DNA of 58,290 bases from Fibrobacter succinogenes (GTDB lineage Bacteria; Fibrobacterota; Fibrobacteria; Fibrobacterales; Fibrobacteraceae), in contig CACZAD010000024.1 of assembly GCA_902779055.1 (NCBI GenBank), positions 1-58,290 on the forward strand, written 5' to 3'. A program made the position numbers and the translations under genes. The stretch's first letter is position 1. Each line of letters starts with the position of its first letter. Below are positions 33,708 to 41,525 of this stretch, piece after piece. The notes beneath the pieces are model-generated. The model did not search any database. It worked only from the letters and a program-made list of their open reading frames with translations, and had not been told where the DNA came from.

Positions 33708-34781
33708 TTACTTCTTGTCGCGGATGCGGGCGTAGAGGGCTTCGGCTTTTTCGGTATCGCCTGCGTTCGAGAAGATATGGCCAACATTTTCAGCACCGAT
33801 GCGACCCTGAGAATTGCCAGCACGCCAAGCCTTCATGTAGCATTCAAACGCTTCATCGTAGCGCTTTTGCGTAAAGTAAATCTGCCCTAAATCAAGATTC
33901 AAGTCCGCAATTCCTTTCTTGTGGCGGAGGCCCTCTTCAAGCGTGAAGATAGCCATCCAAGGCGATTCGTTCTTGACGTACATCTGTGCAAGATAGCGGC
34001 GAGCGGAAACGTTTTCGGGATCCATCATGATGCCGTTTTCCATTTCATTGAGAGCGAGCCGCGTAGAATCCATGCTGCGGTAGTAATACGAGAGCGTGTA
34101 ATGCACGTCGGCGCCAGCGGTCGCTGTCATCTGGAGCGCATTCTTGAGCGTCTTCACCGCATATTCGTAATCGCCCAGTTTTTCATAGACTTCGGCAAGG
34201 CCATACCAAGCATCCATGCGGTCCGGGTTTAGCGCCAACGCACGTTCAAAATGCTTTTGCGCAAGCGTCCAGTCGCTACCCTTCATATAACATTCCGCAA
34301 GGGCAAAATGGATGTGGTCCGTTTCCGTCCCAAGTTCAATCGCACGGTTGTAGGCGACAATCGCATCGCTCGGAGATTCGGCGAGGTAGTACAAATCGCC
34401 GAGAAGCATCCAAGCCTTCACGAAATCCGGGAGGAGTTCGACAGTGCGCTTGTAAGCGACCATCGCGACTTCTTTTTTGCCAAGCTGCACAAGGGCATTG
34501 CCCAAGTTGAACCACGCAAACGGCTCGTAACGGCCATCGTCAATCGCCGCACGGTAATACTTCACCGATTCCTTGTAACGCCCCTGGTCGTAAAGTTCAT
34601 TTGCCTTGAAGAAGAAATCATCCGCAGCATGCAACGGGAGTGCAAGGAAAAAGAGCAGTAGGAAGTAGACAGTAGGAAGTAGGAAGAGCTTCTTTGCGAA
34701 AGGAACAGGAGATTCCCGATCGAGTCGGGAATGACAGCCACACAAAGGATTCCCAAATTTGTAATTAAAATTACTTAACAA
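33708..34781 (-). CDS. TPR-repeat protein of the TonB2-type operon
   Basis: A periplasmic protein with about seven tetratricopeptide repeats from residue 55 onward (ANELYDQGRYKESVKYYRAA, WFNLGNALVQLGKKEVAMVA, WYGLAEVYEKLGDYEYAVKT). The equivalent last gene of Vibrio TonB2 clusters also encodes a TPR protein. The N-terminus is odd: no ATG, the frame opens at TTG 34781 (overlapping tonB), and residues 14-45 are encoded by two repeat sequences, giving CHSRLDRESP and KLFLLPTVYFLLLFFLALPL before the cleavage site HA-ADD. A TTG 12 codons later is an alternative start. The signal peptide therefore appears to be built from repeats. Confidence 0.8.
   Translation of the reverse strand: MLSNFNYKFGNPLCGCHSRLDRESPVPFAKKLFLLPTVYFLLLFFLALPLHAADDFFFKANELYDQGRYKESVKYYRAAIDDGRYEPFAWFNLGNALVQLGKKEVAMVAYKRTVELLPDFVKAWMLLGDLYYLAESPSDAIVAYNRAIELGTETDHIHFALAECYMKGSDWTLAQKHFERALALNPDRMDAWYGLAEVYEKLGDYEYAVKTLKNALQMTATAGADVHYTLSYYYRSMDSTRLALNEMENGIMMDPENVSARRYLAQMYVKNESPWMAIFTLEEGLRHKKGIADLNLDLGQIYFTQKRYDEAFECYMKAWRAGNSQGRIGAENVGHIFSNAGDTEKAEALYARIRDKK
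34657..34737. repeat. Two repeat copies inside the TPR gene signal region
   Basis: 34657-34687 is a CAGTAGGAAGTAGACAGTAG type repeat, and 34708-34737 is a GGAGATTCCCGA...TCGGGAATGACAG palindrome. Together they encode most of the TPR protein's first 45 residues, on the minus strand. Confidence 0.8.
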
Positions 34782-35412
34782 AACGGAACTCCTTTGTAGC
34801 TTTTTGTGCTACTGGGAAGCCGCGTAACTGCGCCGGAGAGAACTTCCACTGGCGAATAGCCTTGAGCGCTTCGATATCAAAGCCATAGCCTGCCGGGTCC
34901 TGCGTCAGCACCTGAGCCTGAGCCACGTCACCGTTTACATCAATCACAATAAATACTTTCACGTACCCCGAGACGCCCATTTTCTTCGCGCGTTCCGGGA
35001 ACTTCGGCTGGATTTCACGCAACACTTGCGCCTGTTCATCCACTTCACCAGCCTCGTAAATTACGTTTTCCATCGAGCCTGCATCCACGGCAACGCCATC
35101 GCCAGCAGCACCGCGAGCAAGCGACAAATCCATCTGGAAATTCTGGCTGCGAGAAACGCCCATGTGCGCCGAAACCTTGAACGTATTCGGAGTTGCCACC
35201 GTACGGATGACCTTCTGCTTCACTTCGGGCTTTTTCTCTCTCACGAGGACTTCAACTTCGGTCACTTCTTCGAGAACTTTTTCGGACTTCACGCCTTTAT
35301 CGAAGAATAACACGTTGATGACCGGGATCGCAAGGAAAAACACTGCACCCACGACAAACGAGAGTACAAACGCCACCGGGAATCGGAAATATTTCGCACA
35401 AAAGTCAAGCAT
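34771..35412 (-). CDS. tonB: TonB-family energy transducer
   Basis: Links inner-membrane proton motive force to outer-membrane TonB-dependent receptors. The 213-residue protein has an N-terminal membrane anchor (VAFVLSFVVGAVFFLAIPVI, about 13-32), a periplasmic linker that is short and not Pro-rich (TEVEVLVREKKPEVKQKVIR), and a C-terminal TonB domain (QPKFPERAKKMGVSGYVKVF through IVIDVNGDVAQAQVL to IRQWKFSPA). The short linker resembles TonB2-type proteins. Overlaps the TPR gene by 11 bp and lies 11 bp after exbD. Confidence 0.92.
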   Translation of the reverse strand: MLDFCAKYFRFPVAFVLSFVVGAVFFLAIPVINVLFFDKGVKSEKVLEEVTEVEVLVREKKPEVKQKVIRTVATPNTFKVSAHMGVSRSQNFQMDLSLARGAAGDGVAVDAGSMENVIYEAGEVDEQAQVLREIQPKFPERAKKMGVSGYVKVFIVIDVNGDVAQAQVLTQDPAGYGFDIEALKAIRQWKFSPAQLRGFPVAQKATKEFRFVK

Positions 35413-35423
35413 GAGAGCGAAAG

Positions 35424-35828
35424 CTACTCCTCCTTATTCGCGGAGATGGAGACTTTTCTCACCTTCGCCAAATTACATTCATCGAGGATATCAACCACGA
35501 CTCCGTTGGGGGCGTCACGATCGCTCACGATAATCACCGGACGGTCCGGCGCTTCGGCCATCATCTGGCGGAGCACGGTCTGCAAAGTCGAGAGGTTCAC
35601 CTGCGTCTCGTTGATGTGGATGGTCCCCTGACGGGTGACACCAATCAAAATGCTTTCCTTCGCGAGTTCCTTTGCGGTACTCGCCTTCGGCTTCGTCACA
35701 TCCACGCCGGTTTCGCGCGTGAACGTCGAAGTCACGATGAAGAAGATCAAAAGGATGAACACCATGTCGAGCATCGGAGAGACATCAATGCCTCCACCGC
35801 TTTTCGAACGCTTACGGATAAAACTCAT
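35424..35828 (-). CDS. exbD: ExbD/TolR biopolymer transport protein
   Basis: One-helix partner of ExbB. Residues 1-15 are cytoplasmic and basic (MSFIRKRSKSGGG), the helix is IDVSPMLDMVFILLIFFIVT with the essential Asp (about residue 21), and the rest is a periplasmic domain ending VRKVSISANKEE. GGAGG lies just before the ATG, and the ATG overlaps the stop of the upstream exbB (ATGA). Identity is firm. Confidence 0.93.
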   Translation of the reverse strand: MSFIRKRSKSGGGIDVSPMLDMVFILLIFFIVTSTFTRETGVDVTKPKASTAKELAKESILIGVTRQGTIHINETQVNLSTLQTVLRQMMAEAPDRPVIIVSDRDAPNGVVVDILDECNLAKVRKVSISANKEE

Positions 35829-36457
35829 TCAACCTCCTTGGCAAAGCAACGTTCTTCGAACTTGAGCGCTTCGCCCCAGGCAAAATCACCAATAGAATCT
35901 ACTCGACTTTCGAGATAGTTATAAACGAGCATCAACGGGAACGCAACAAGCAAGCCAGCCTGCGTCGTGAGGAGCGCTTCGGAAATGCCATCGGCCAAGA
36001 GTACCGGGTTTCCAAAGCCAAACTGCTTAATCGTCTCGAACGTATGCACCATGCCAGAGACCGTTCCCAAAAGTCCGAGAAGCGGTGCAATCGAGGCACA
36101 AGTTACAATCGTCTTGAGCGACTTGGAAAGGCTCACGTCAAGTTCGTGACGCGTCGCGAGCATCGCATTGCGCACAGCCACAGGACCATCTTTACGGTAC
36201 TTCCGCACATTTTCGACCAGAGCCAAGAAGTAGCCAAAGCGGCGCTTGCGGAGTTTTGCAAAAGCAGCCTCCTCGCCCACCGTGTCCAAATCCTTGAAAA
36301 ACTTCGAGGTCGAAGTGCCTTTCAGCATAAAATAATAGCCGTATCGTTCAAACATCAAGAACCAGCCCAGCCACCCAATCAGGAATAGCGGGAGCAACAC
36401 CCAGCCGCCGCGCAGCAGGATGCTCATGGTCGCTTCGATGACGGAATATTCGTCCAT
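35825..36457 (-). CDS. exbB: ExbB/TolQ-type proton channel, small paralogue
   Basis: A 210-residue MotA/TolQ/ExbB protein with three membrane helices: near residue 15-35 (GGWVLLPLFLIGWLGWFLMF), about 115-140 (IAPLLGLLGTVSGMVHTFET, the signature), and about 155-180 (ISEALLTTQAGLLVAFPLML). A cytoplasmic loop lies between the first and second. It is the smaller of two ExbB paralogues here and pairs with ExbD. The ATG overlaps the upstream stop (TAATG). Confidence 0.93.
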   Translation of the reverse strand: MDEYSVIEATMSILLRGGWVLLPLFLIGWLGWFLMFERYGYYFMLKGTSTSKFFKDLDTVGEEAAFAKLRKRRFGYFLALVENVRKYRKDGPVAVRNAMLATRHELDVSLSKSLKTIVTCASIAPLLGLLGTVSGMVHTFETIKQFGFGNPVLLADGISEALLTTQAGLLVAFPLMLVYNYLESRVDSIGDFAWGEALKFEERCFAKEVE

Positions 36458-37953
36458 TACTTTTCCTTAATCCAGATAGCGTTGAGGACGGCAAGGCCCG
36501 TCTTTTCCATACGGGTACGGACAGAATCCGAGATGTTCACAAGAAGCGTGTGTAAGAGCTGGAGCGGGATAGCCACGATAAGACCTGCTTCCGTCGTCAC
36601 GAGAGCGATGGAAATACCGCCAGCCAAAAGCTTCGGGTCGCTCGTGCCGTGCATAGTGATGACATTGAAAAGTTCAATCATACCCATAACGGTACCCAAG
36701 AGACCGAGGAGCGGAGCCGTCGAGGCAAACACGGAAATCCAGCTGAGTCCCATTTCGAGCTTGGGCACTTCGCCTGCGAACAGGACTTCGAGAGACTTTT
36801 CGGCACTTGCGCGGTCCTTGAAATTTTTGCCAAGCACAGAGCGCAACACCTTGCCCACTTCGCCATGAGCCTTTTCAGATTCAGCAGTTGCAAGCTTCAA
36901 GTCGCGATTTGCGAGAGCCTTTGCCGCATTGCGGGCACCACGGCCACCAAAGCCAAGGATGAGGAGCCAAACGAGGCGCACGAGGAAAATGATAAGGCCG
37001 AGGATAAAGAGCGTTGCAATCGGGTACATCAGGATGCCGCCGTTATGGAAGAATTCAGCAAAGTCTTCTTTCCACGTGGTTTCCTGGTGGTTCGCCAGTT
37101 CGCTCGAAAGTTCGGTACTGAGGAGCACATCGACCGGCACCATCACGAAAGCGGAATCGTTAGCGCCAGCAAAAGCCTTCGCCACGTCCTTGCGCGTTTC
37201 GGGAGAGAGATTTTCTTGCCAGCTATAGACACGCTTCTTTTCGCCTGCCACCGGGAGCATCAAAGCCGACGGGTGGAAACCATTGATGTCGGAGACCTTC
37301 GCCATCTGCATCGCAAAGAGGCCCCCCAAGCGCATACGGTCGCCTTCGGCAACCGAGCTACCGAACATGAGGTCAGCCTTTTCAGTGCGAACTTCACGCG
37401 TAAACTTCATTTCTTTCTTGGCAACGTCGAGCATCGCGCGGGCAATGCGGAGCGGGTCATCGCGGTAGAGCCCCATCTCTTTCTTGACCTTATTCTGCGC
37501 TTCGACGCGATCGGCAACCTTGAACGGCACGCCCTGTTCCTGGAACTTGGCAAGCATTTCCAAGCGTTCCGGACCAGCAGCGAGCGAGAGGTATTCGGCA
37601 CGTGCCTTTTCAGCCTGGAGCTTGACCTGTGCCAAGTCTTCGCGAGCCACGCGCACATCTTCGAGCAAACGGGTACGTTCGGACATCAAGGCATCCACGC
37701 GTTCCTTGCCAAGCTGATACTTTTCATTAAAGAGTTCACGTTCCTTGTTGAACGTTTCGCGGTCCTTCCAGCGGGCGGCGACAGCCATATCGCGCTTGCG
37801 GCGGGCTTCTTCGAGGTCTGCCTTGGCGCTGTTGAGTTCGGCGCGTTTCTTGACGGCATCAACAGTCACGTTCTGCTGAGCAAGAGATGCAGTCGGCGTG
37901 AGCGCCACGAGGCTCGCGGCAAATACAAAAGCGGTAAAATTACGGAAGCTCAT
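36457..37953 (-). CDS. Large ExbB-like proton channel protein with periplasmic coiled coil (TtpC-like)
   Basis: A 498-residue protein: signal peptide (MSFRNFTAFVFAASLVALTP..ASLAQQ), a periplasmic coiled coil about 30-150 (SAKADLEEARRKRDMAVAAR, RVDALMSERTRLLEDVRVAR), a globular part, then a MotA/TolQ/ExbB domain about 300-490 with TAPLLGLLGTVMGMIELFNV and ISIALVTTEAGLIVAIPLQL. Vibrio TtpC has the same two-part design and is needed for TonB2 function. It is coupled by overlapping stop/start codons to the genes on both sides. Confidence 0.9.
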   Translation of the reverse strand: MSFRNFTAFVFAASLVALTPTASLAQQNVTVDAVKKRAELNSAKADLEEARRKRDMAVAARWKDRETFNKERELFNEKYQLGKERVDALMSERTRLLEDVRVAREDLAQVKLQAEKARAEYLSLAAGPERLEMLAKFQEQGVPFKVADRVEAQNKVKKEMGLYRDDPLRIARAMLDVAKKEMKFTREVRTEKADLMFGSSVAEGDRMRLGGLFAMQMAKVSDINGFHPSALMLPVAGEKKRVYSWQENLSPETRKDVAKAFAGANDSAFVMVPVDVLLSTELSSELANHQETTWKEDFAEFFHNGGILMYPIATLFILGLIIFLVRLVWLLILGFGGRGARNAAKALANRDLKLATAESEKAHGEVGKVLRSVLGKNFKDRASAEKSLEVLFAGEVPKLEMGLSWISVFASTAPLLGLLGTVMGMIELFNVITMHGTSDPKLLAGGISIALVTTEAGLIVAIPLQLLHTLLVNISDSVRTRMEKTGLAVLNAIWIKEK

Positions 37954-38744
37954 TAGTTAGCCTCCTTCGGGAAAGATACTGGGATAGTCACAAGTCTTGG
38001 AGCGGTCTTGCCTTCGGCGACCTTCATCACGTCCTTGAGGACCGTGCGCATCGTGAGGTCTTCGGAGACGTTCTTCCAGGAGTAGCCGAGGCCGTTACGA
38101 GTGAGGAACAAAACATCGTTACCGTCATTGCTCACGAAAATCGAGGCGACGGCACCGTAGCGCAAATACGTTCCGGCCACGTTGCGAGCGTCCACCTGCA
38201 AAAAGCCCTTCCAAACTTCGGTGGTGTAACCCAGGCGGATGCGGTCGTAAAAGACTTCCATCGTGCGGTTCAAGGCGTCATCCGTTTCGATCAGCCCCTT
38301 GTGCAGCATTCCTGCGATTTCCTGAATGCTCTTGACAGCTTCATCCGTGCGGTACGGGAAATCCGATTCAAAGAACGGCACGAGAGAATCGATGACCGTC
38401 GCAAGAGAATCGGCGTACTTCGTCTTGCGGTTTTCGAAATAGCGGATCGAGCCGTTCGTCTTGGAGCGGGCCGCTGAAATTTTCTTGAGTTCGACCTTGA
38501 GCGAATCGATTTCGGCTTTCAAGGACTTATTCTGGGCCGAGAGGTTCTGCACCTTTTTGCGACCGACTTCAACGAATTCGGCATGGCGCTTCTTTTCGGC
38601 TTCGTGCATAGATTTTTCGCGAGCGGTTTCGGCCTCGACCGTCTTGATTTGGCGACGAACGCTTTCAACCGTTTCTTGGGCCATGGCAAATACGCCAGAA
38701 AGCCCCAGACACAACAATACTTTAGGAAGGAATGAAAATTTCAT
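37953..38744 (-). CDS. DUF3450 periplasmic coiled-coil protein
   Basis: First gene of the TonB2-type operon. Signal peptide MKFSFLPKVLLCLGLSGVFA then MAQE, a long coiled coil (about 20-110: ESVRRQIKTVEAETAREKSM, NLSAQNKSLKAEIDSLKVEL), and a globular C-terminal domain (AVASIFVSNDGNDVLFLTRN). This fits DUF3450, which sits first in Vibrio and Shewanella TonB2 clusters. The frame opens at 38792, but ATG at 38744 (or 38750) gives a normal signal; chosen start yields 263 residues. A weak promoter may precede; none is clear. Confidence 0.85.
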   Translation of the reverse strand: MKFSFLPKVLLCLGLSGVFAMAQETVESVRRQIKTVEAETAREKSMHEAEKKRHAEFVEVGRKKVQNLSAQNKSLKAEIDSLKVELKKISAARSKTNGSIRYFENRKTKYADSLATVIDSLVPFFESDFPYRTDEAVKSIQEIAGMLHKGLIETDDALNRTMEVFYDRIRLGYTTEVWKGFLQVDARNVAGTYLRYGAVASIFVSNDGNDVLFLTRNGLGYSWKNVSEDLTMRTVLKDVMKVAEGKTAPRLVTIPVSFPKEAN

Positions 38745-38830
38745 GTGCATAAAATACAAAGAAGTGCGCACAAAATTCACGCACTGATTCAATTTTTATG
38801 TAAAAAACGGCATTTTTTCGCGTTTTCGCG

Positions 38831-39796
38831 TTATTTTTCCAGCAGTCGTTTCATGTCGGCGGGGTACGCGTGGCTTTCGAATATGCGCGGCTTATCCCAA
38901 TAGGGCAACTGGAGTTTCACCTTGTAAGCAAACAGCATCTGGTTGTGCGCCCCAAGTTCCTTGTACTCCTCATCAGACAACGTAAGTCCACGAGAAAGTT
39001 TCTCGTAATAAATTCCGTTGCGATAATAGAGACGGTCGCCCACAATCGGGTAACCCATTTCGGAAAGATGCGCACGGATCTGATGTTTACGGCCTGTCAA
39101 AAGTTCAGCTTCGACAAGCGAAAGCTCAGGACCGATTTCAGGGCAGCTCAGCTGGCGGATAAACTTAAAACGAGTATGGCATTCCTTGCCGTCTTCGAAA
39201 TGGTGCATGCGCAAACGGATCGGGTCTTCGGGATCTTCGCGCAAAGGCATTTTGCAATCGACTTCGCCCTCGGGGAATCGTCCACGGACAACCGCCAAAT
39301 AATACTTGCGGAGCAGAATGCGGTCCAGGTTCTTCTGGAAACGGGCGGCCGTTTCGCCATACCTTGCAAACAAGATAAGTCCGCCCGTATCGCGGTCCAA
39401 GCGGTGCATCGGCGTTGCCGTCTCGGAATCGAATTCACGGCGAATAATCGCCGCAAACGTATTGTAGAAAATGCGTCCCGTATGGTGTACCGGAACACCC
39501 GCCGGCTTTGCGACTAGAATAAATTCATCGTCTTCAAAAATCGTTTCAAAATCGGTGGGGACTTCGGGCTCGCTGTAGTTTTCGACGTGATAGACAACCT
39601 TGTCTCCACGATGGGCTATGGTCGAGACGTTCGCCACGCTACCGTTGATCGTCACAAGGCCACGTGTGAGGCGGTCAATCCAGTCTTCGCGGCTATGGTA
39701 CGTAAAACGGTCGCAAAGAGAATCCAGCAGAAGGCGTCCTTCGTATTCCGGACGAACTTCGCTTTCAAAGAACATATCTGAAGGAGCCTTACCCAT
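38831..39796 (-). CDS. RluA-family pseudouridine synthase
   Basis: Isomerises uridine to pseudouridine in rRNA or tRNA. An N-terminal S4-like segment (DWIDRLTRGLVTINGSVANV) precedes the catalytic domain with LVAKPAGVPVHHTG, MHRLDRDTGGLILFAR (catalytic Asp in HRLDRDT) and LLTGRKHQIRAHLSEMGYPI then VGDRLYY. Length 321 fits. Which uridine is modified cannot be told from the sequence. It lies just after nadD (3-bp gap), so they share an operon. Confidence 0.92.
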   Translation of the reverse strand: MGKAPSDMFFESEVRPEYEGRLLLDSLCDRFTYHSREDWIDRLTRGLVTINGSVANVSTIAHRGDKVVYHVENYSEPEVPTDFETIFEDDEFILVAKPAGVPVHHTGRIFYNTFAAIIRREFDSETATPMHRLDRDTGGLILFARYGETAARFQKNLDRILLRKYYLAVVRGRFPEGEVDCKMPLREDPEDPIRLRMHHFEDGKECHTRFKFIRQLSCPEIGPELSLVEAELLTGRKHQIRAHLSEMGYPIVGDRLYYRNGIYYEKLSRGLTLSDEEYKELGAHNQMLFAYKVKLQLPYWDKPRIFESHAYPADMKRLLEK

Positions 39797-39799
39797 CTT

Positions 39800-40441
39800 T
39801 TATTCCCTGTACAAATCGTGCTTGATGATGTAGTCATAAACAGATTGTTCAAGCCCCTGCGGGCACACATTGCGATTGACTAGCAGCGACCTGCGGATTG
39901 CCGTACTGGAATAGACACCGTTAAAGCCCTGTTCCGGTCCAAGCCAAAAGAGCGGAGCATAGCCATTACGGTTATGCTGTGCAATATCCGGTTGCGGATA
40001 GCCATTGCGGGCAAATACAATCAGTTCGATATCACGCAACAGCAAATGACCGTTATAGTTCGTACCGTAAAAGTTCAAGGGGTCACGCCAATGCGGAATG
40101 CCTTCGTATGTGTCGGCACCCGTGAGCAGGCGGAAGTTGATATCCGGGAATTTTTCCTTGAGTCCCATCAAGAACACGTATGAGCCACGATAATCACCTT
40201 GCTCGATTTCCAGGTCCGAAAGTACCAGGCGCTTGTCACCCGAAAATGCAAGTTCAAGCATGGCAAAGCGGTCTTCTGGGCTTGCGTTCAATATTTTATC
40301 CCATCGGTCAGGGCTCGGCATAAACCAGACTTCATCACAAAAACCGCGATCCAGGCAAGTTCTTGCCACACGCATATGATCCTTGTGAACAGGGTCAAAA
40401 GCACCACCTAAAACGGCCACATTCTTCTTTACGTCACTCAC
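39800..40441 (-). CDS. nadD: Nicotinate-nucleotide adenylyltransferase
   Basis: Adenylates nicotinate mononucleotide in NAD synthesis. Motifs: VLGGAFDPVHKDHMRVARTC (HxGH-like HKDH nucleotidyl transfer motif), LLTGADTYEGIPHWRDP and GVYSSTAIRRSLL (the ISSTxIR motif). Length 213. The start is GTG at 40441 with GAGG about 7 nt upstream. It has an insert around NFYGTNYNGHLLLRD compared with E. coli NadD. A pantetheine-phosphate adenylyltransferase role is less likely given the SSTAIR motif. Confidence 0.88.
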   Translation of the reverse strand: MSDVKKNVAVLGGAFDPVHKDHMRVARTCLDRGFCDEVWFMPSPDRWDKILNASPEDRFAMLELAFSGDKRLVLSDLEIEQGDYRGSYVFLMGLKEKFPDINFRLLTGADTYEGIPHWRDPLNFYGTNYNGHLLLRDIELIVFARNGYPQPDIAQHNRNGYAPLFWLGPEQGFNGVYSSTAIRRSLLVNRNVCPQGLEQSVYDYIIKHDLYRE

Positions 40442-40461
40442 CAGAAGCCTCTACAACCAAA

Positions 40462-41109
40462 CTAATAGACAAAAACAACAAAGCCCAGATTCATCTGGAT
40501 ACGTCCGCCCGAAACCTTCTTGTCGATAAACGGATCGTAATGTTCGAGAACCCAGTGGTATCCGACATCCATCGTCAACATGGTTCTTGCAAATACAGCC
40601 CAGAACGTGCCAATGCCAACACTCCATTCATTCCAGGAGATGTCGCCATTTTCGCTCAAGGCATTGGCCCTTGTATATGACCCGGTGACGTAAAATTCAC
40701 TCAAGAGGTGCATACCGGCTTCTACGCTGAAGTTCGATGTCGAGACCTCGTTCTTCTTGTCATCATCGTCGATTTCTTCGTAACTCGAGAATCCGTAACC
40801 CAGGCGCACAAAGGCAAGTCCCGGAAACCAAGCGCCAATCGTCGGCCTGATCTGGCAAAGCCCCACATCGTTTCCGTCACCGACTCCGGCTCCTGAACCA
40901 ATGCCAAAAGCACCGCCCAAAAACAGGGGCAACTGCATATTCATAAAGCTAGCCCCAGCGATGCCCTGAGAAGAATTCGTGGTCGCAAAAGTTCCCGTCG
41001 ACGACCCCGCAGACGAACCCATCGGAAGCCCTGCGGCAAACGAATTCAAAGCCGCAAAAAGAACTACAGCAACAACGATAATGAACGGCGTATTTTTCTT
41101 TGTATTCAT
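40462..41109 (-). CDS. Putative outer-membrane beta-barrel protein
   Basis: A 215-residue secreted protein: signal peptide (PFIIVVAVVLFAALNSFA then AGLP), a Ser/Gly-rich stretch (GSSAGSSTGTFATTNSSQG), then alternating hydrophobic strands (IRPTIGAWFPGLAFVRLGYG, FSVEAGMHLLSEFYVTGSYT, VGIGTFWAVFARTMLTMDVG) ending GGRIQMNLGFVVFVY with a terminal aromatic residue, the usual C-terminal signal for barrel assembly. Function unknown. Adjacent to the 136-residue membrane protein. Confidence 0.75.
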   Translation of the reverse strand: MNTKKNTPFIIVVAVVLFAALNSFAAGLPMGSSAGSSTGTFATTNSSQGIAGASFMNMQLPLFLGGAFGIGSGAGVGDGNDVGLCQIRPTIGAWFPGLAFVRLGYGFSSYEEIDDDDKKNEVSTSNFSVEAGMHLLSEFYVTGSYTRANALSENGDISWNEWSVGIGTFWAVFARTMLTMDVGYHWVLEHYDPFIDKKVSGGRIQMNLGFVVFVY

Positions 41110-41110
41110 A

Positions 41111-41521
41111 TTAAAGCACCAAGATCAAGGCAAACGCAAGCCCCACTACCGCATTGGAGAGGGAATCGTACTTCGAGACGAGAAAGCTCTTTCGCGAAAG
41201 CGAACCATCGCGCAGCACCTGAATCAACAGTTTATCGGAGAGGTACAGCGTCAAAACCAGTTTTGCCAAGACCAACGCCACAAGCCAAATGACGACATCC
41301 GAAAAATAAACCAGCAGCACGTAAACCGTCGACAGGACTCCGGACAAAAGAAAGTTGGAACGGCGCAAGTCGGCATTCGACGCCGCATTCGCTTTAGCCA
41401 TAGCCAAAAATTCTTCAATTTTTTCCTTTACGTTTTCAAAGCTTGCCACAAATTCCGAGATGCTATAGCCCATCAGGACTATAGACGCGACAAGCGAAAC
41501 CTTTACAACATAATCCGTCAT
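41111..41521 (-). CDS. Integral membrane protein of unknown function
   Basis: A 136-residue protein with about four hydrophobic segments (VVKVSLVASIVLMGYSISEF, FLLSGVLSTVYVLLVYFSDV, VIWLVALVLAKLVLTLYLSD, LSNAVVGLAFALILVL) and a charged loop (ENVKEKIEEFLAMAKANAAS). It starts immediately after rsgA ends and ends 1 bp before the barrel gene. No family recognised. Confidence 0.72.
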   Translation of the reverse strand: MTDYVVKVSLVASIVLMGYSISEFVASFENVKEKIEEFLAMAKANAASNADLRRSNFLLSGVLSTVYVLLVYFSDVVIWLVALVLAKLVLTLYLSDKLLIQVLRDGSLSRKSFLVSKYDSLSNAVVGLAFALILVL

Positions 41522-41525
41522 TTAA

